A DNA stretch of 64,000 bases from Vitis vinifera. Taxonomy: Eukaryota > Streptophyta > Magnoliopsida > Vitales > Vitaceae. A program made the translations under genes and the position numbers. The stretch lies in assembly GCF_030704535.1 (NCBI RefSeq), contig NC_081807.1, positions 7,714,001 to 7,778,000 on the forward strand. Direction: 5' to 3'. The notes under the pieces are model-generated. The model did no database searches and was not told the DNA's origin. It saw only the letters and a program-made list of their open reading frames with translations. Below are positions 1-9,960 of this stretch, piece after piece (the first letter of the stretch is position 1; each line of letters begins with the position of its first letter).

Positions 1-1975
1 CAGTTTGCCTCACTGCACTCCATCATGTTGGATGAGAATTTAAGGGGCATGGGAAAACATCTTTTGTCCTTCCAACTACCACCAAAACAAAGCCCTCAGT
101 AACAGGGCAGGAGTTGAAGAGAGAGGCTTTATTGTTTGTCGCATTAATCTAATTTCTTCCTGTCTTCACCTGCTGTTTTCGCTAAAGAGTGTTCCCATTC
201 TTAATGACAATGCCTCCTTATTGCTTATCTGACCAAAATTTTACTCATAAATATCTGCCACATGCATGTGATCTAAGTCAGATTGCATGAGCACTGCGAT
301 GACCAATTCCCACCGATCTATAGTCCTAAAGGAGTATGAGTCATATCCTACATGCTGCTCTTTATGGGTTGCCCATGATTATATCTTTTCTTTGCCAAAG
401 GGGCTATCATTAACCAAGATTTGAAGTTCATGGTTATATATATGGTACCAAGTCTCATTAAAATAAAATTTTTAACATGCTATTCTCTTGCTTGTAGGTG
501 AACATTCAGTCCATTATGGTCAAAGTAGTAGATCAATTTGGACTTTCAAGATGCTCAAATACAAATCAATTTGATTGTCCAAGTCACAAGGGATGTGGTC
601 AAATAGATCCAAAGGCTTGGGCAATCTATTAATTTCCTCCTGCAATCACACAAAAAGGGAGGCTGGATGCCTCCGCCATTCCTAAAATGAGAAATCACCA
701 AGGAAGTTAAGGTTTGACTTCAGAAATCTTCAGCATTTGTGATTAATCAAAGCAATGGGAAAAAAATCTACTAGTATCAGCACGATTTGTTGACTGAATA
801 TTAAATATAGTAGGATTGTTCCATATGGATAAGGGATGTAACTTAGAATTAAGAAGCAAGAGGATCACACATCTCAAGGATTTTTCTCAAAGAAGTATTC
901 TCTGGGTAGCACATCATTTTCATTACTCCCACATCTTGAAGCAATCTCCTCACATTAAGAAAAGCAGTTGGTAGACTTCGACTAAATCTATGATCCGAGT
1001 AAGCTCTTTCCTCCACTTCTTGCAAGCCAATCTCCCAACTTCAAAGATTGGGAAAATACAGGCTAGTGGTTGAGCATGCAAATCAACATGATCTAAACTC
1101 TCCAACACATCCATTTGTCTGCATTTTTTGTATCAATTTGTTCATTCATTTCCATATACATCTAATCAGAATCATCGATTAGGGTAACCCGATTGTATAT
1201 TTTTGGAACACTAAATGAATTATGATTAGGCATGGGTATTAGGCAGGCAGTCCGGCTCTCATGATCTAAGTTACAGGAGATGAAAGAACAATAGGAAAGC
1301 CTAAAAGCATGTGGGTGGATCAAGGTTTTGTAAGAAAAGACATGGAGAGATAATGACTTGATGGGGTTATTCATGAACTATCTCAAGGCATTTAAGATTA
1401 GGCTTTAACCTTAATCTCAGTTGTAGGGAAAGAAGTGGTCTGTCCAAGTGGATCAATTTGTTTAAGGATCAAAGATAACACTCTGATGTGTACAAGCTTA
1501 GACAGGACTATCTAATATTGATTGAGATTCACCTACTTGGTATGGGGTTTAATTGAGGGGTTTTTGACTGTAAGCAAGACTTTTATATCCCTCAACCACC
1601 CTCCCTTTAACATATTCATTTATTGAACTTCCCAGCTCCAATGGTGGTCATCAGAAGAAATTGGGCTACAAGGCCAAGTTTGAAGCTATATATGGAGAGA
1701 TAGTTCCAATGGTTGTATTTTGAAATGAGAGTAGAATTAAAGCCAATCCAAATGCCATAGTAACACTCAGTCTGAACAAAGTGGCATAAAAATGTAACTT
1801 TTAAATGGTACTATACAAATTAAAATAGACTAGTAATGTGAAAAATTATCAACCACTTCCTTTAAGAAGCTTATCTACTTGCATAGTGCCTACAAACACA
1901 ATAAATTTTTCCTGAAATTTAATATAAATTGACACTAAATCCGTCATAATATACCGATCAACTGTTGAAGTGGCC
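1..1975. other. No recognisable gene
   Basis: No intact gene could be recognised. On the minus strand around 880-1075 two short frames look vaguely protein-like: a stretch rich in Lys/Arg, then, one frame over, one ending with Cys-Tyr-Pro-Glu. No splice structure or family motif supports them, so they are not called. The rest reads as ordinary intergenic or old repeat sequence. Confidence 0.5.
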
Positions 1976-2193
1976 TTATTTGTTCTTTTTAAGCCAATCA
2001 AGAATACCCTTCTCTGATTCAGATAGCTGCTCCTTCCCTGCCAAAGATCCTTCTACAAATTCAAAGTAATCTTTGTAGTTCCGCTTGTAAAAACTATCCA
2101 GTCTCTGTAAACCAATATCAAAGGATTAGAGTGAGAGATAAGTTTTGTATGACAAAATCAGCAGCTGGAAAATGAAGCTTTGAATATTACCAC

Positions 2194-2228
<35 letters not shown>

Positions 2229-2712
2229 ATCCCTTATCAGAAATATAAGAGTTTCAGAAATTCAAACTACTGAAGTGAAGCTGGAAATTTCAAAGCTGGA
2301 AAATGAAGCTTTGAAAAAAACCAAATCACAATTTTTTTATTTTTTATTTTTACCTCCTTGTCATTTTTGGCCTTATTTTCTTCTGATTTCTTCAGATATT
2401 CTGGCACAGAAATTTCAAATAATGGGTAAGACAGCTTTTACAGACAGCTTTTACAAGAAATGAAAGTAAATTGAAAGAGGTGATGAAGAGAGAAACATAA
2501 AAGATGAATGACATTTTACTTTTAAGAAGCTCAGTCCTGGAGTCACTGACTTGAGAAGCAGCAAGGACAGAGGACAGGAGAAGACCTGATCTCCTTCCTA
2601 TTTCTGTGGTTCTTGTTGTTATGCTTCCTTTTCCTTTTCCTCCATGAATTGCCTGTACATTTTGTGAAGCAAACTTGCTTAAGGAATTAACAGCTTGTGC
2701 CATTACGTACAA
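1976..2712 (-). CDS. Small conserved plant protein, probably plastid-type, 3 exons, possibly 5'-incomplete
   Basis: Three exons splice cleanly: 2520-2703 or 2520-2712, then 2354-2400, then 1976-2104, with GT-AG junctions and a TAA stop, giving about 119-122 aa. The conserved core starts with a Gly-Arg-Arg-Ser-Gly segment followed by a hydrophobic Leu/Ser/Ala stretch. It continues into SDSRTELLKKYLKKSEEN, which crosses the first splice, then a Tyr/Lys-rich YKRNYKDYFEFVEG block in the last exon, and ends near WLKKNK. From memory this matches an uncharacterised plant family predicted to enter the chloroplast; no function is known to me. The region before the Arg-Arg motif does not look like a normal transit peptide, and an inverted-repeat arm begins 84 bp upstream, so the 5' end may have been replaced or an upstream exon lost. 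The other repeat arm lies in intron 2. Confidence 0.65.
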
Positions 2713-2870
2713 TCCTTTACTACTACCAGCTATGTGTGAATGAAGAGATGATGCTGATTATGATGAGTTTTCTTTGGTCCACATCTCTTTGTAGGTCACT
2801 TCAGTAGTTTGAATTTCTGAAACTCTTATATTTCTAATAAGGGATATGCCTCTCTCTTTCTCTCTCTCTT
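2196..2870. repeat. Long inverted repeat with (GA)n ends enclosing two exons
   Basis: The left arm is 2196-2278: a (GA)n run followed by a 55-bp unique core at 2224-2278. The right arm, 2796-2870, is its reverse complement, with only two mismatches in the core. About 520 bp lie between the arms and contain exons 1 and 2 of the small gene, while exon 3 lies outside. A second, direct repeat of about 20 bp (GCTGGAAAATGAAGCTTTGA) flanks the left arm at 2164 and 2296. No convincing target-site duplication is visible outside the arms, so this may be an inverted duplication rather than a clean TIR transposon. Confidence 0.75.
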
Positions 2871-3939
2871 GTGAGTTCCCACCAGTGAGCACCAAAAGTC
2901 TGTCCATATTTGGACTATGTGATCAAGCATGAGAACAACTGCAATGGGGACCATGTCAGTTTCCCATGGTAGCCATATATGTCTTCAGTAAAAGCTCCAG
3001 TATTTTTCTGAAATATGATTTTAATGGCATTTTCCTCTGGTTCACATGAAAGACGACAAATCTAGAGGGTACACTTGTTGGAAAGGACAAGCTTTTACGA
3101 GCATTAATTTCTTTTGAATGTTCTTTATATGGAGTTCTAATAAGAAAAGGGCAAAAAAAAAATTATTTTCTTTAGATTAGGTTGGTAATTTTGTTCTGAT
3201 TATAAGTGATCTAACAGAGATTATCCCCTTGGGTCCTAATTCAGTTCAAGTTACAATTGAACTTGAAAAAACTCAAGAGCACACTTCCAATTGATATCAT
3301 AATATGTTAAAATTTTAAAATTAAGGTTTTGTTTGAATATATCTCCTAATTTTATTTTTAAAAATAAAAAATAATAATAACTTTTTTTTCAAAAAAAAGA
3401 CTTTTATGTAAATAATATAAATTTAACTTATATTCTTAAAAATTATTTTAAAACTTTTAAAATTTGAGGTAGTAAATTTCTTTTAATATCTCAAATTTTT
3501 AAACATTTTTAAAAATCATTATTATTATTTTTTAATGTAAACCTCTAAAATTTTTGTATTTGATATAAAAGTTACTATTATTTTTTATTTTTTATTTTTA
3601 AAAATATAAGACAAAAAATGTATCTAAACATACATTTTTCCTTTTTTATTTTTTATTTTTTATTCTTGATTCATGGAGTAGGATCATTGATTAATTTTTC
3701 AAATTATTTTATTATGAAATAACTTATTTACTTTTGAAAATTTTAATTTTTAAATAAGATTTATAAATTATTTTGCAAAAAAATGTATTGGTTTATTCTT
3801 TTAAACTCCATTTGTAAATAAATAAATCATCCAATCATCCTTTAAAAAAATTAATCTAACAAAGTGTCACATAAATTAAATCATTAATAATAATTTAATT
3901 ATAATTTTTATTAAACTACTAAATGTTAATTTAATTACA
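2871..3939. other. Gene-free AT-rich stretch with a weak MITE-like palindrome
   Basis: No coding sequence is seen. From about 3322 to 3640 the sequence is folded on itself: a TTTGTTTGAATATATCT-like left end faces a similar right end near 3630, with A/T-rich arms. This resembles an old MITE, but no target duplication was found. Confidence 0.35.
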
Positions 3940-4621
3940 ACTTTCTGCCTTTAAGAAAATAACAATTCAAAATATATAAAATTTATTTAGCAGAAGTTGT
4001 GATGCCATACTTTCAATCTTCGTAATTTGATGAGGATTGCCTCCAACACGTTCGCTAGTGCTATATATAGAGCTTTGAACAATTTATGTTCTACCCTATC
4101 TATTGTATCTTATGCCATTAGTATAACATCGGACCTCTTTCGGAGGGAGGTAGGCTCTTCACCAGCTTGTTCGAGTTGCTAGATTCTACAAGGCCACTAT
4201 TCCTGACCCAAGTTAGGAATAGATTAAGGTGCCCTTAACCTAATAACCTAAGGCTGTTATTCGGAAAGGAATATGATAAGGCCTTTACTAAAACCTATGG
4301 TCATGGGAAAATGCTAACTAAAGTAACCATATACCAATCAAATTTCAACTCTGAATAGTTAAATGTGTATGCTGAAATTTATACCGTTGAGTTAAGGTAC
4401 TAATAAATAGGATAAAAATACAAATAAATGAGATATTAAAGTGTTATGTGTCATCATCTAATTGGTAGTATCTTTTTCAAGTTACCAAAATATGACCCTA
4501 ATTTTTGAGTGTAATATCATTTCTGTTTTATGTATATAATTTTATATGTCCATTCATGTTACATTACATTTTAGATTCTTAAATCGGTTTTGTTTTGGAA
4601 TCAGTCAACTGTAGATATATG

Positions 4622-4692
4622 GAAAGGCATTTGTTCCTTTCAGTTGAATTGCCTCTTGGGTAGAGTTCTAACCTCTTGAGTAAGAGATCAAA
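4622..4692 (-). pseudogene. MATH-domain exon relic
   Basis: The minus strand reads RLELYPRGNSTERNKCLS, matching the start of the fifth coding exon of the neighbouring MATH genes (K-L-x-L-Y-P-K-G...K-N-K-S-L-S). Only this short piece survives. It is the counterpart of the longer relic at 5420-5707 in the duplicated unit. Confidence 0.55.
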
Positions 4693-5419
4693 TTTGACAA
4701 TACACGTAAGAAAATGTATATGATTTAGAATGTATTTGACAGTGATTTAGGAAACACACTCTAAAATTGACTGGATCACATACATAAGTAAATGTCTTGA
4801 TAATGCTCTAGAAGAACTATTATAATGAGAGAACGCTGATGAATCAAGTTTAGAGAGATAAGCTTACATAGAGTATTGACGTTAGAATCATGATGGGAGG
4901 TTCTCAATTCCATGACTTGGTTCAACTGTAGATGATGCTTGAGAAATTCTTGTATTTATAATCTCCGGAGGTTGAGCATTTAGTTCTGAAGCTTCATAAT
5001 CACTTATTGTCCCTTAGGTTCCCCATGCATGGAGATTCCATCAGTCCACTTCGTTAGCAGTGAACAGCTAGCCCCATTATTCATTAGGGTTTGCATGCCT
5101 AATCATAAGATAGGAGCCCTTAATTTTGGATCTGTTAATTGAGTTGTACTCACGAGTGGCTTCACTTCTGTTGTTTATTTTTAAGTCATTGCTTTGTTCT
5201 AGGAAAGTTAATTTGAGGAAAAGTATTACTAAGTTGAATCATTTATAACAATGCAGTCATTTGATTACATCTTTCTGCCTTTAAGAAAATAACAATTCAA
5301 ATCCAAATCCGCTACTGATTTTCCAATTATCCCAGGGGTGGGACGTAATGTTGGAATGGAGAGCGTGACAGCCAACGCAAACCAAATTAGTGTAGAACAT
5401 GTGAATTTGGGTTAGTTCA

Positions 5420-5707
5420 AAATCAAGAGGCACCTAACAAAATCCAAGCTGCACTTTGAATCCGGGAATCTGCCATGGCCTGCAAGAAAAAGTTGAAAAA
5501 TCAAGAAATAGAAATATAATTGAATAAAACAGTAAAATAAGGGTTTACCTTCACGTTCATGTTGCCTATCAGTGCAATGATTAATTTGTACGCTGCATAT
5601 AATTTTGGGTTAAGGAAATGGACATGGGAAGCAGACAACTGCAGAAATAGCGACAGGCATTTGTTGTTTTTAGTTGATTTGCCTCTTGGGTAGAGTTCTA
5701 GCCTCAT
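5420..5707 (-). pseudogene. MATH-domain gene relic, two exons
   Basis: An exon at about 5549-5700 begins with an LELYPRG motif and continues with KCLSLFLQLS and a PKLYAAYKLI segment, equivalent to the second MATH domain of the intact neighbours. It is followed by a plausible GT donor. A second piece at about 5420-5473, after a TTGCAG acceptor, encodes a FPDSKCSLDFVRCLLIL-like segment matching the terminal exon of the family. Upstream exons encoding the first MATH domain are missing, so this is a fragment. A separate function cannot be excluded but nothing supports one. Confidence 0.55.
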
Positions 5708-6499
5708 GAATGAAAGAGACTAATTTATATAATTCACCTGAGTGAATTTTTTCAATGTTGGATTTCAAAAGAAGTGAGAAAGGCTCTATTTTAAAGGTGT
5801 AGTGTGCTGGTGGGAGATATCTCATTGATCTCGAAATTCCTGAAAGAATTAAAAAACATGTCTAGATAATTACTATGCACATATTTAAATTGCTATGGAG
5901 AAAAAACACACGAGGAACTTGAATTATGATGCTGATGATGATAACAGAAGAAATAATCTAGTTAGAAAGATATAAGCTCACCCAGACTGTTATTTTGATA
6001 GTCATGGTGGGAGATCATTGCTTGCATGATTTGGATCAACTGTACATGATGCTTGAGAAGTTCTTATATTTATAATCTCCAGAGGTTGAGCATTTAGTTT
6101 GTAGCTTATTGTCCCTTAGGTTCCCAATGTATGGAGCTTCCATCAGTCCATTTCGATAACTGTGGACAGCCCCATTAATTGATTAGGGGAGCATGCCCAA
6201 TGCACTGTAGGATGAGCACTGCAATAAATAAAACAAATAAGAGAGGAGCCCTTGTTTTTATTAAGTTAATAGACTTCTATTCCCCAGTAACTTTTCACTT
6301 TGGTTGTTTACTTCTAAGTTATTGTTTAGTTCTAGGAAGGTTAATTTGAAGAAAAGAAAAGAAAAGAATGAAGAAAAATTGAATTCAAACAAAAGACATG
6401 TCACCTTAGTTTTGAGATCATCCTCTTTGAATGTTTTTATTCCTCTTTATTTTGTTTTACTCATAAAATATCATTTTCTTATTTATCTTATTATTTGAT

Positions 6500-7239
6500 T
6501 TTTTTTTATAAACTCACGTATATCTTCAATTCACCTTTTTTTCCCTAATTCTCCGGCTTTCTCTCACTATCATGATTTCATCTTTATGACCTCCAACTTA
6601 CATTTTTTTTTTTCACATTGTCTTGAGCTTGCTATCTTTCTCAATTGACGATAGTCAATCTGATCTCATAATGTTTTATCCCATTCTCACGTTTCTCAAA
6701 CAATTCTTTTTCATTCTCTTATTCCAAATATTTATTTGAACTATATTGAGATTAAATTTTATTTATAATTTATAAATTTAACTAAGGTTGAATTCTTATT
6801 AAGGATATTCATTTAAATTGCAATGGGGGTTCGATTTTGTTTTTTTTCTTTTGGCAAAAAACTAAATAAGGATGTTCTCAATGATAATGATATAATGAAC
6901 TACACTATGGTTAAATTTTATTTACAAATTAATTGGGATATAAGTTTCCATTTCATTAGTAAAGAATTGATTATGGTCACCTAAATCGTACTATGATTAT
7001 GTTTTATTTAAAAAAACACTTAATTGAGGTAAGTTTTTTTTTTTCATTTAAAAAACCTAATAATTAAGATTAAATTCTTAATTAGAATCTTCATCTGATT
7101 TAAATATCAAATTGTAAGACTTAGTGAGAAAAAAATTGGATGAGAGATTTAGCCAATAACAAATTTCTATCCGATCTTCAACATTGTAGAGGTTCAAAGA
7201 AATTGTAAAGAAACCCCATCAAAACACTACAAAAAAACC
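6500..7239. other. Gene-free AT-rich interval
   Basis: Nothing coding is seen. It is AT-rich spacer between the duplicated unit and the 3' flank of the first intact MATH gene. Confidence 0.5.
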
Positions 7240-7467
7240 CTAACCAATAGCAAAGTGATTGAAGTTTTTGGTTTGGTGCTTCACTTCAACAGAATATTTT
7301 GGAACTGGCAAAGTAGAAGGACAATATGATTTCAACTTAAACCAGACAACAGTAACCTTGTCATGAGTTAAAGCAGGAGAATATCTCCCTGCATCTCCAT
7401 AATGCAATACATATATATTTGGTATTAACATGCCGTGTTTTAAAATAAGCACATTCATCATTCTTTT
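7240..7467 (-). other. Conserved 3' flank (probable 3' UTR) of MATH gene A
   Basis: This block lies just downstream of the stop codon of the MATH gene and recurs at the same place beside the other copies (about 30180-30300, 32960-33130 and 38440-38610). Shared pieces include a CAACTTAAACCA stretch, GAGTTAAAGCAGG and ATATCTC. An open frame crosses it in copy A only and is not preserved in the other copies. A transcribed 3' flank therefore fits better than an extra exon. Confidence 0.5.
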
Positions 7468-8960
7468 TTAATTAGAGATATTACTTGAGAGCATCATGAG
7501 TGCAATCTTTGCTTGAACCGTCAAATTATAGATTAATACGAAGCCCTTCGATTTGTTATTGAAATCACACAGAGATAACATATTATGGAGTCCCCATTCC
7601 TTCTTTGAGTGACAGAACCAGTTCTTAGCTGCAAACAGACAGATGAAAAAATGGTTATGCTTTTCCGCTAAACAAACCAAACTTTACAAGAAGGAAAAAG
7701 AATAATATGTACCGTGGTGTTTGACATATCCAAGGTTGCCTTGATCACTTATCAACAGCTCGAATTCAGCATACAACTTACTCTGATTATCAAGTGTTTC
7801 ACAGTCAGCCAGCTCTAGAAAGAGGGATAGGCTTTTGTTCTTTGTCTTAGAACTTCCTTTGGGGTAGAGAATTAGCTTCCTGATTCATTTAGGAAGAGCA
7901 AGAAATAAACAAACAGCTTACATGTGAAACTTAATCTACTATACTGTAACTAAGAAAGACTAGAAGTAATGGAAGTACATAACACATGCCATTTGAAATC
8001 TTCAACTGTGAATACATCAGAGTACATGACTTTCTCCTTCAGTGTAGAGAAATTCTCAATCACCCAAGTGAAAGTACCATCAACAGGTTCCTTTATCATG
8101 GAAAGACACTCCCCTTTGCCACTATATTTTATAACAAAAACCTCTGCTCCAAATATGCAAGAGTCCTCCATCAGGTATCCATTACAAGGATCATTGAGAA
8201 CATCTAGCGACAGAAACTGAGGAAAACCACATTGAGTCTTCATCACATTGAAGCGGGTTAGCTTCCCACCAGCATCTAAGTTGTGATCGTGAGTACATTT
8301 ATACAATTAGTACATGCTATTGCAACCAAAGTATTGTAAAGAGGTTTGTTCACTTTGAAAAGATCCTACCTTGGACAGTTAAGTACTGGTCATGTTTATG
8401 ATTAAACACAAACAATTTGAAGTTAACATTAACCTCCCAACCAAGAGGAAGCATTTTAGTATCTGCTATTGCTAAGTAAAGGGAGATGTAACCTTTCCCA
8501 TTACTTTTTATATTCCCGTTTGGGTAGAGACACAATCTCCTGAAAATGTTAAAAAAAGAAAAAAATTTAAGTGGGGAAAAGAAAGAAAGAAAGAAAACAG
8601 AAGTTGAAAAGGGGATTCAAAATAAACCCACCATTTGTAGCCACCTGCTTCAAATTTCCCTGATTCATACTTTTCAATGTTTGTGTTCATCAGGGAAGAG
8701 ACACACTCTACCCGGAACAAGTAGTCGGACGGTTGGATGTATCTTAATGTTCTGGAAATCGCTGCAAAATATTCAAAGCATCCAAAGACAGTATTAGTTT
8801 GAACTTCTGTATGATAAGCTTGATTTCACGCATGCAATGTCCTTTCAGCCATACCTGGTTGAAAAGTGAATGTTAAGTCTGAGAATTTGTCTATATACAT
8901 GTAAAAGATGTAGAGAGGATGAAGAGAACAACACTGACCTGGTAATTTCCCGTCTTCCAT
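7468..8960 (-). CDS. Two-MATH-domain protein, copy A (six exons, 311 aa)
   Basis: Hand splicing gives exons 8939-8960, 8632-8761, 8370-8539, 7990-8275, 7713-7879 and 7468-7628, totalling 936 nt with no internal stop. The start ATG at 8958-8960 heads a 22-nt exon present in every intact copy. The protein is two tandem MATH (meprin/TRAF homology) domains. The first covers roughly residues 8-125 (FRVECVSSL, YESGKFEAGGYKW, LCLYPNG, FKLFVFNH). The second covers roughly 150-290 (GTFTWVIENFSTL, FKW, LILYPKG, KNKSLSLFLELAD, FELLI). MATH domains bind short peptide motifs and often act as adaptors in ubiquitin or autophagy pathways; no BTB or protease domain is present. Intron 4 uses a GC donor (7988-7989). 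A perfect 182-bp tandem duplication lies just upstream of the start. The specific role is unknown. Confidence 0.88.
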
Positions 8961-8997
8961 GGTTGGAAACCTCTAATCCCCTAAACTTTTAAAAAAA

Positions 8998-9362
8998 ATA
9001 AGGATTTGTTATGGAAGAGAGAAAAAAAAGATTAGAGTGAAGGGGATGAAAGGTTGTGATTGTTTGGCTGCAGATGTGGGTGTTTTGGTGTTCGGTTAAG
9101 TTGTGTTTGGTTGTGGCTTATTGATTCAATGATAAATAGCTATATCTATTTTATCATGTCAGTCTACGTCCTGTAGGATAATAAGGATTTGTTATGGAAG
9201 AGAGAAAAAAAAGATTAGAGTGAAGGGGATGAAAGGTTGTGATTGTTTGGCTGCAGATGTGGGTGTTTTGGTGTTCGGTTAAGTTGTGTTTGGTTGTGGC
9301 TTATTGATTCAATGATAAATAGCTATATCTATTTTATCATGTCAGTCTACGTCCTGTAGGAT
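8998..9362. repeat. Perfect 182-bp tandem duplication in the promoter region of MATH gene A
   Basis: The sequence from 8998 is repeated from 9181 (offset 183 bp), with no difference seen by eye until the last base or so. The duplicated block contains TTTGGCTGCAG and TTTGGTTGTGGCT motifs. Related versions lie upstream of the other MATH copies (about 31985-32043, 34915-34935 and 40400-40430), so it probably includes promoter or 5'-UTR sequence. Perfect identity implies a very recent event or an assembly artefact. Confidence 0.9.
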
Positions 9363-9555
9363 GCCTCATTCTACTCAAAAGATAAAAGGAACTTTTTCAA
9401 AGAATATTTAATTGTTCTAGGTTTGCTCAAGTGTCCTTCGGAACTTTTTAAGTTTCAAATCACTTAAATATAAATTTGTTCCAATTTTTTTTTTTTTTTG
9501 GGTCCTATCATTTTTATAATTTATGGAAGCTTTGCTCAATATTTTCATAAAATTC

Positions 9556-9960
9556 TGTTTGGTAATGGTTTTCGAAAACAATTTTGAAAAATAGTTTTTG
9601 AAAACTGTCTTAAAAAAATTGTTCTTTGATTTTTATAGAATAAAAGTTTATTTGAAAATCTAAAATATCTTTAATCCGTTTATAATATTTTTAAATATGT
9701 TTTAAAAATAATTTTTATATTTAGTATTTTATTTTTAATAATTTCACATGTTTGCATAATTATTTCTTAAAACAACTATCATAAAACAAGTAAAAATAAT
9801 AGAAAACAACTAAAGTATGTTATTTGAAAATGTCATATTTTTTTATTTTATTTTTAAGAACAGAAAATAGAAACATTTTTTTATTGTCAAATATGTTTTC
9901 TATGTTTTTTTATTTTGAAGAACAAAAAACCGTTTTAAAAAACTATTTCCAAACAAACCC
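9556..9960. mobile_element. MITE-like element with TGTTTGG-type inverted ends
   Basis: The left end reads TGTTTGGTAATGGTTTT. The right end, in reverse complement, reads GGGTTTGTTTGGAAATAGTTTT. Between them is A/T-rich sequence with further internal symmetry and no coding capacity. Ends of this style are common in plant non-autonomous DNA transposons. The arms are imperfect and no clear target duplication was found. Confidence 0.45.

Larger units (their letters stand above)
3940..6360. repeat. Diverged tandem duplication of a roughly 1.1-1.3-kb unit
   Basis: Several blocks occur twice in the same order. The block around TTTCTGCCTTTAAGAAAATA occurs at 3943 and 5271. A MATH-exon relic occurs near 4640 and 5670. 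A block around GATGATGCTTGAGAA occurs near 4933 and 6046. The TTATTGTCCCTTAGGTTCC block occurs at about 5005 and 6107. The GTTCTAGGAAAGTTAATTTGA block occurs near 5197 and 6331. Copies are roughly 80-90% alike by eye. The unit is itself derived from the MATH-gene duplicon, since the CCCTTAGGTTCC block recurs beside the MATH genes at 32130 and 37549. Confidence 0.6.

Noticed and set aside
7969..8220. Plus-strand frames opposite the MATH genes (also at 30941-31180 and 33727-33954)
   Set aside because: Antisense shadows of the conserved exon 4; they exist because the sense exon is conserved.
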